5,493 bases of DNA from Eudoraea sp. GTDB taxonomy: Bacteria > Bacteroidota > Bacteroidia > Flavobacteriales > Flavobacteriaceae. Location of the stretch: NCBI GenBank assembly GCA_013042925.1, contig JABDPH010000281.1, forward strand, positions 1-5,493, written 5' to 3'. This document shows positions 5,200-5,493 of this stretch, piece after piece (within the stretch, counting starts at the first letter, position 1; the number at the start of each line of letters is the position of its first letter). Below the pieces are notes generated by a model. That model had not been told where the DNA came from, made no database searches, and worked only from the letters and a program-made list of their open reading frames with translations. A program made the translations under genes and the position numbers.

Positions 5200-5493
5200 T
5201 TAATTAAATATATAACGCAACCCTATCTGCATTCTCCATCTGGAAATTTCTGAAGTTACAGCTCCAAAAGTACTGTTCCTGCTTGGGTCGAAAGTATAGG
5301 TAGGAGTATTGGTATCATCAACCGTTACACCCATTAACTGGTCAAAATTGGGCGCCTGAACTACACCCCAATTAGAATTAAGAAGATTTCCAAAATTGAG
5401 AATATCAATACTTATTTGAAATTTGTTTTTGTCATTAATATTAATATCCTGTAATACCTTTACATCAAAAGTACCTCTCCAGGGGGCTAAAGG
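5200..5493 (-). CDS. TonB-dependent receptor / Oar-like outer-membrane protein, C-terminal part (truncated)
   Basis: The minus strand is open from the right edge to a TAA at 5200-5202, giving the last 97 residues of a longer protein. The visible part begins PLAPWRGTFDVKVLQDININ and continues KFQISIDILNFGNLLNSNWG, a pattern of alternating residues with the FGNLLN-NWG turn typical of Bacteroidota TonB-dependent receptors of the Oar or carboxypeptidase-regulatory-like type. It ends RWRMQIGLRYIFN, a final amphipathic beta-strand with an aromatic residue at the penultimate position, as used for outer-membrane barrel assembly. Such proteins sit in the outer membrane and import or bind large ligands; the ligand cannot be told from this part. 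The plug domain, signal peptide and start are outside the window. A strong terminator follows the stop. Barrel identity is secure; the subfamily is inferred. Confidence 0.87.
   Translation of the reverse strand, partial: PLAPWRGTFDVKVLQDININDKNKFQISIDILNFGNLLNSNWGVVQAPNFDQLMGVTVDDTNTPTYTFDPSRNSTFGAVTSEISRWRMQIGLRYIFN

Noticed and set aside
1..5493. Mobile element, CRISPR array, defence system, riboswitch or tRNA gene
   Set aside because: No transposase or integrase sequence, direct-repeat array, target duplication or cloverleaf could be found by eye on either strand, and all genes look like core chromosomal genes.

Overview
The window looks like ordinary chromosomal DNA from a marine-type member of the Flavobacteriaceae (phylum Bacteroidota). 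Four things support this: the 16S rRNA leader and 5' domain; AT-rich intergenic DNA; upstream elements that repeatedly match the Bacteroidota -7 consensus TAnnTTTG with no Shine-Dalgarno sequences; and a gene set typical of the group (DUF4294, M42 peptidase, Nudix, hisS, a small DUF6495-like protein, a TonB-dependent outer-membrane receptor). I do not assign a genus.

Layout. Positions 1-382 are the 5' quarter of a 16S rRNA gene on the minus strand, cut by the left edge. Positions 383-622 are its leader and promoter: a TATATTTG -7 element at 615-622 and a boxA-like antitermination site at 536-546. Between the promoter and 772 the DNA is AT-rich and apparently gene-free. Next comes an exported DUF4294 protein (773-1459, minus). 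Divergent from it, across a short spacer holding promoter-like elements for both directions, is a two-gene plus-strand unit: an M42 metallopeptidase (1564-2652) and a Nudix hydrolase (2688-3236). The Nudix gene runs tail-to-tail into hisS (3216-4607, minus), with a 21-bp overlap of the coding ends. Upstream of hisS on the same strand lie a small protein resembling DUF6495 (4672-5142) and the last 97 codons of a TonB-dependent receptor or Oar-like beta-barrel (5200-5493), cut by the right edge.

How the parts relate. The rRNA operon and hisS belong to the translation apparatus and share the 9-bp promoter core TATATTTGC. The peptidase and Nudix genes are probably cotranscribed housekeeping or clean-up enzymes. 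The receptor is a separate unit closed by a strong intrinsic terminator (5148-5181). The U-tract of that terminator coincides with the promoter-like element of the DUF6495-like gene.

I see no mobile element, CRISPR array, defence island or biosynthetic cluster, and no evidence of a new biological system. The points most worth a second look are: the nested terminator, promoter and start at 5142-5181; an in-frame ATG-TAG just before the GTG start of the DUF4294 gene; the convergent overlap; and the two uncharacterised families.
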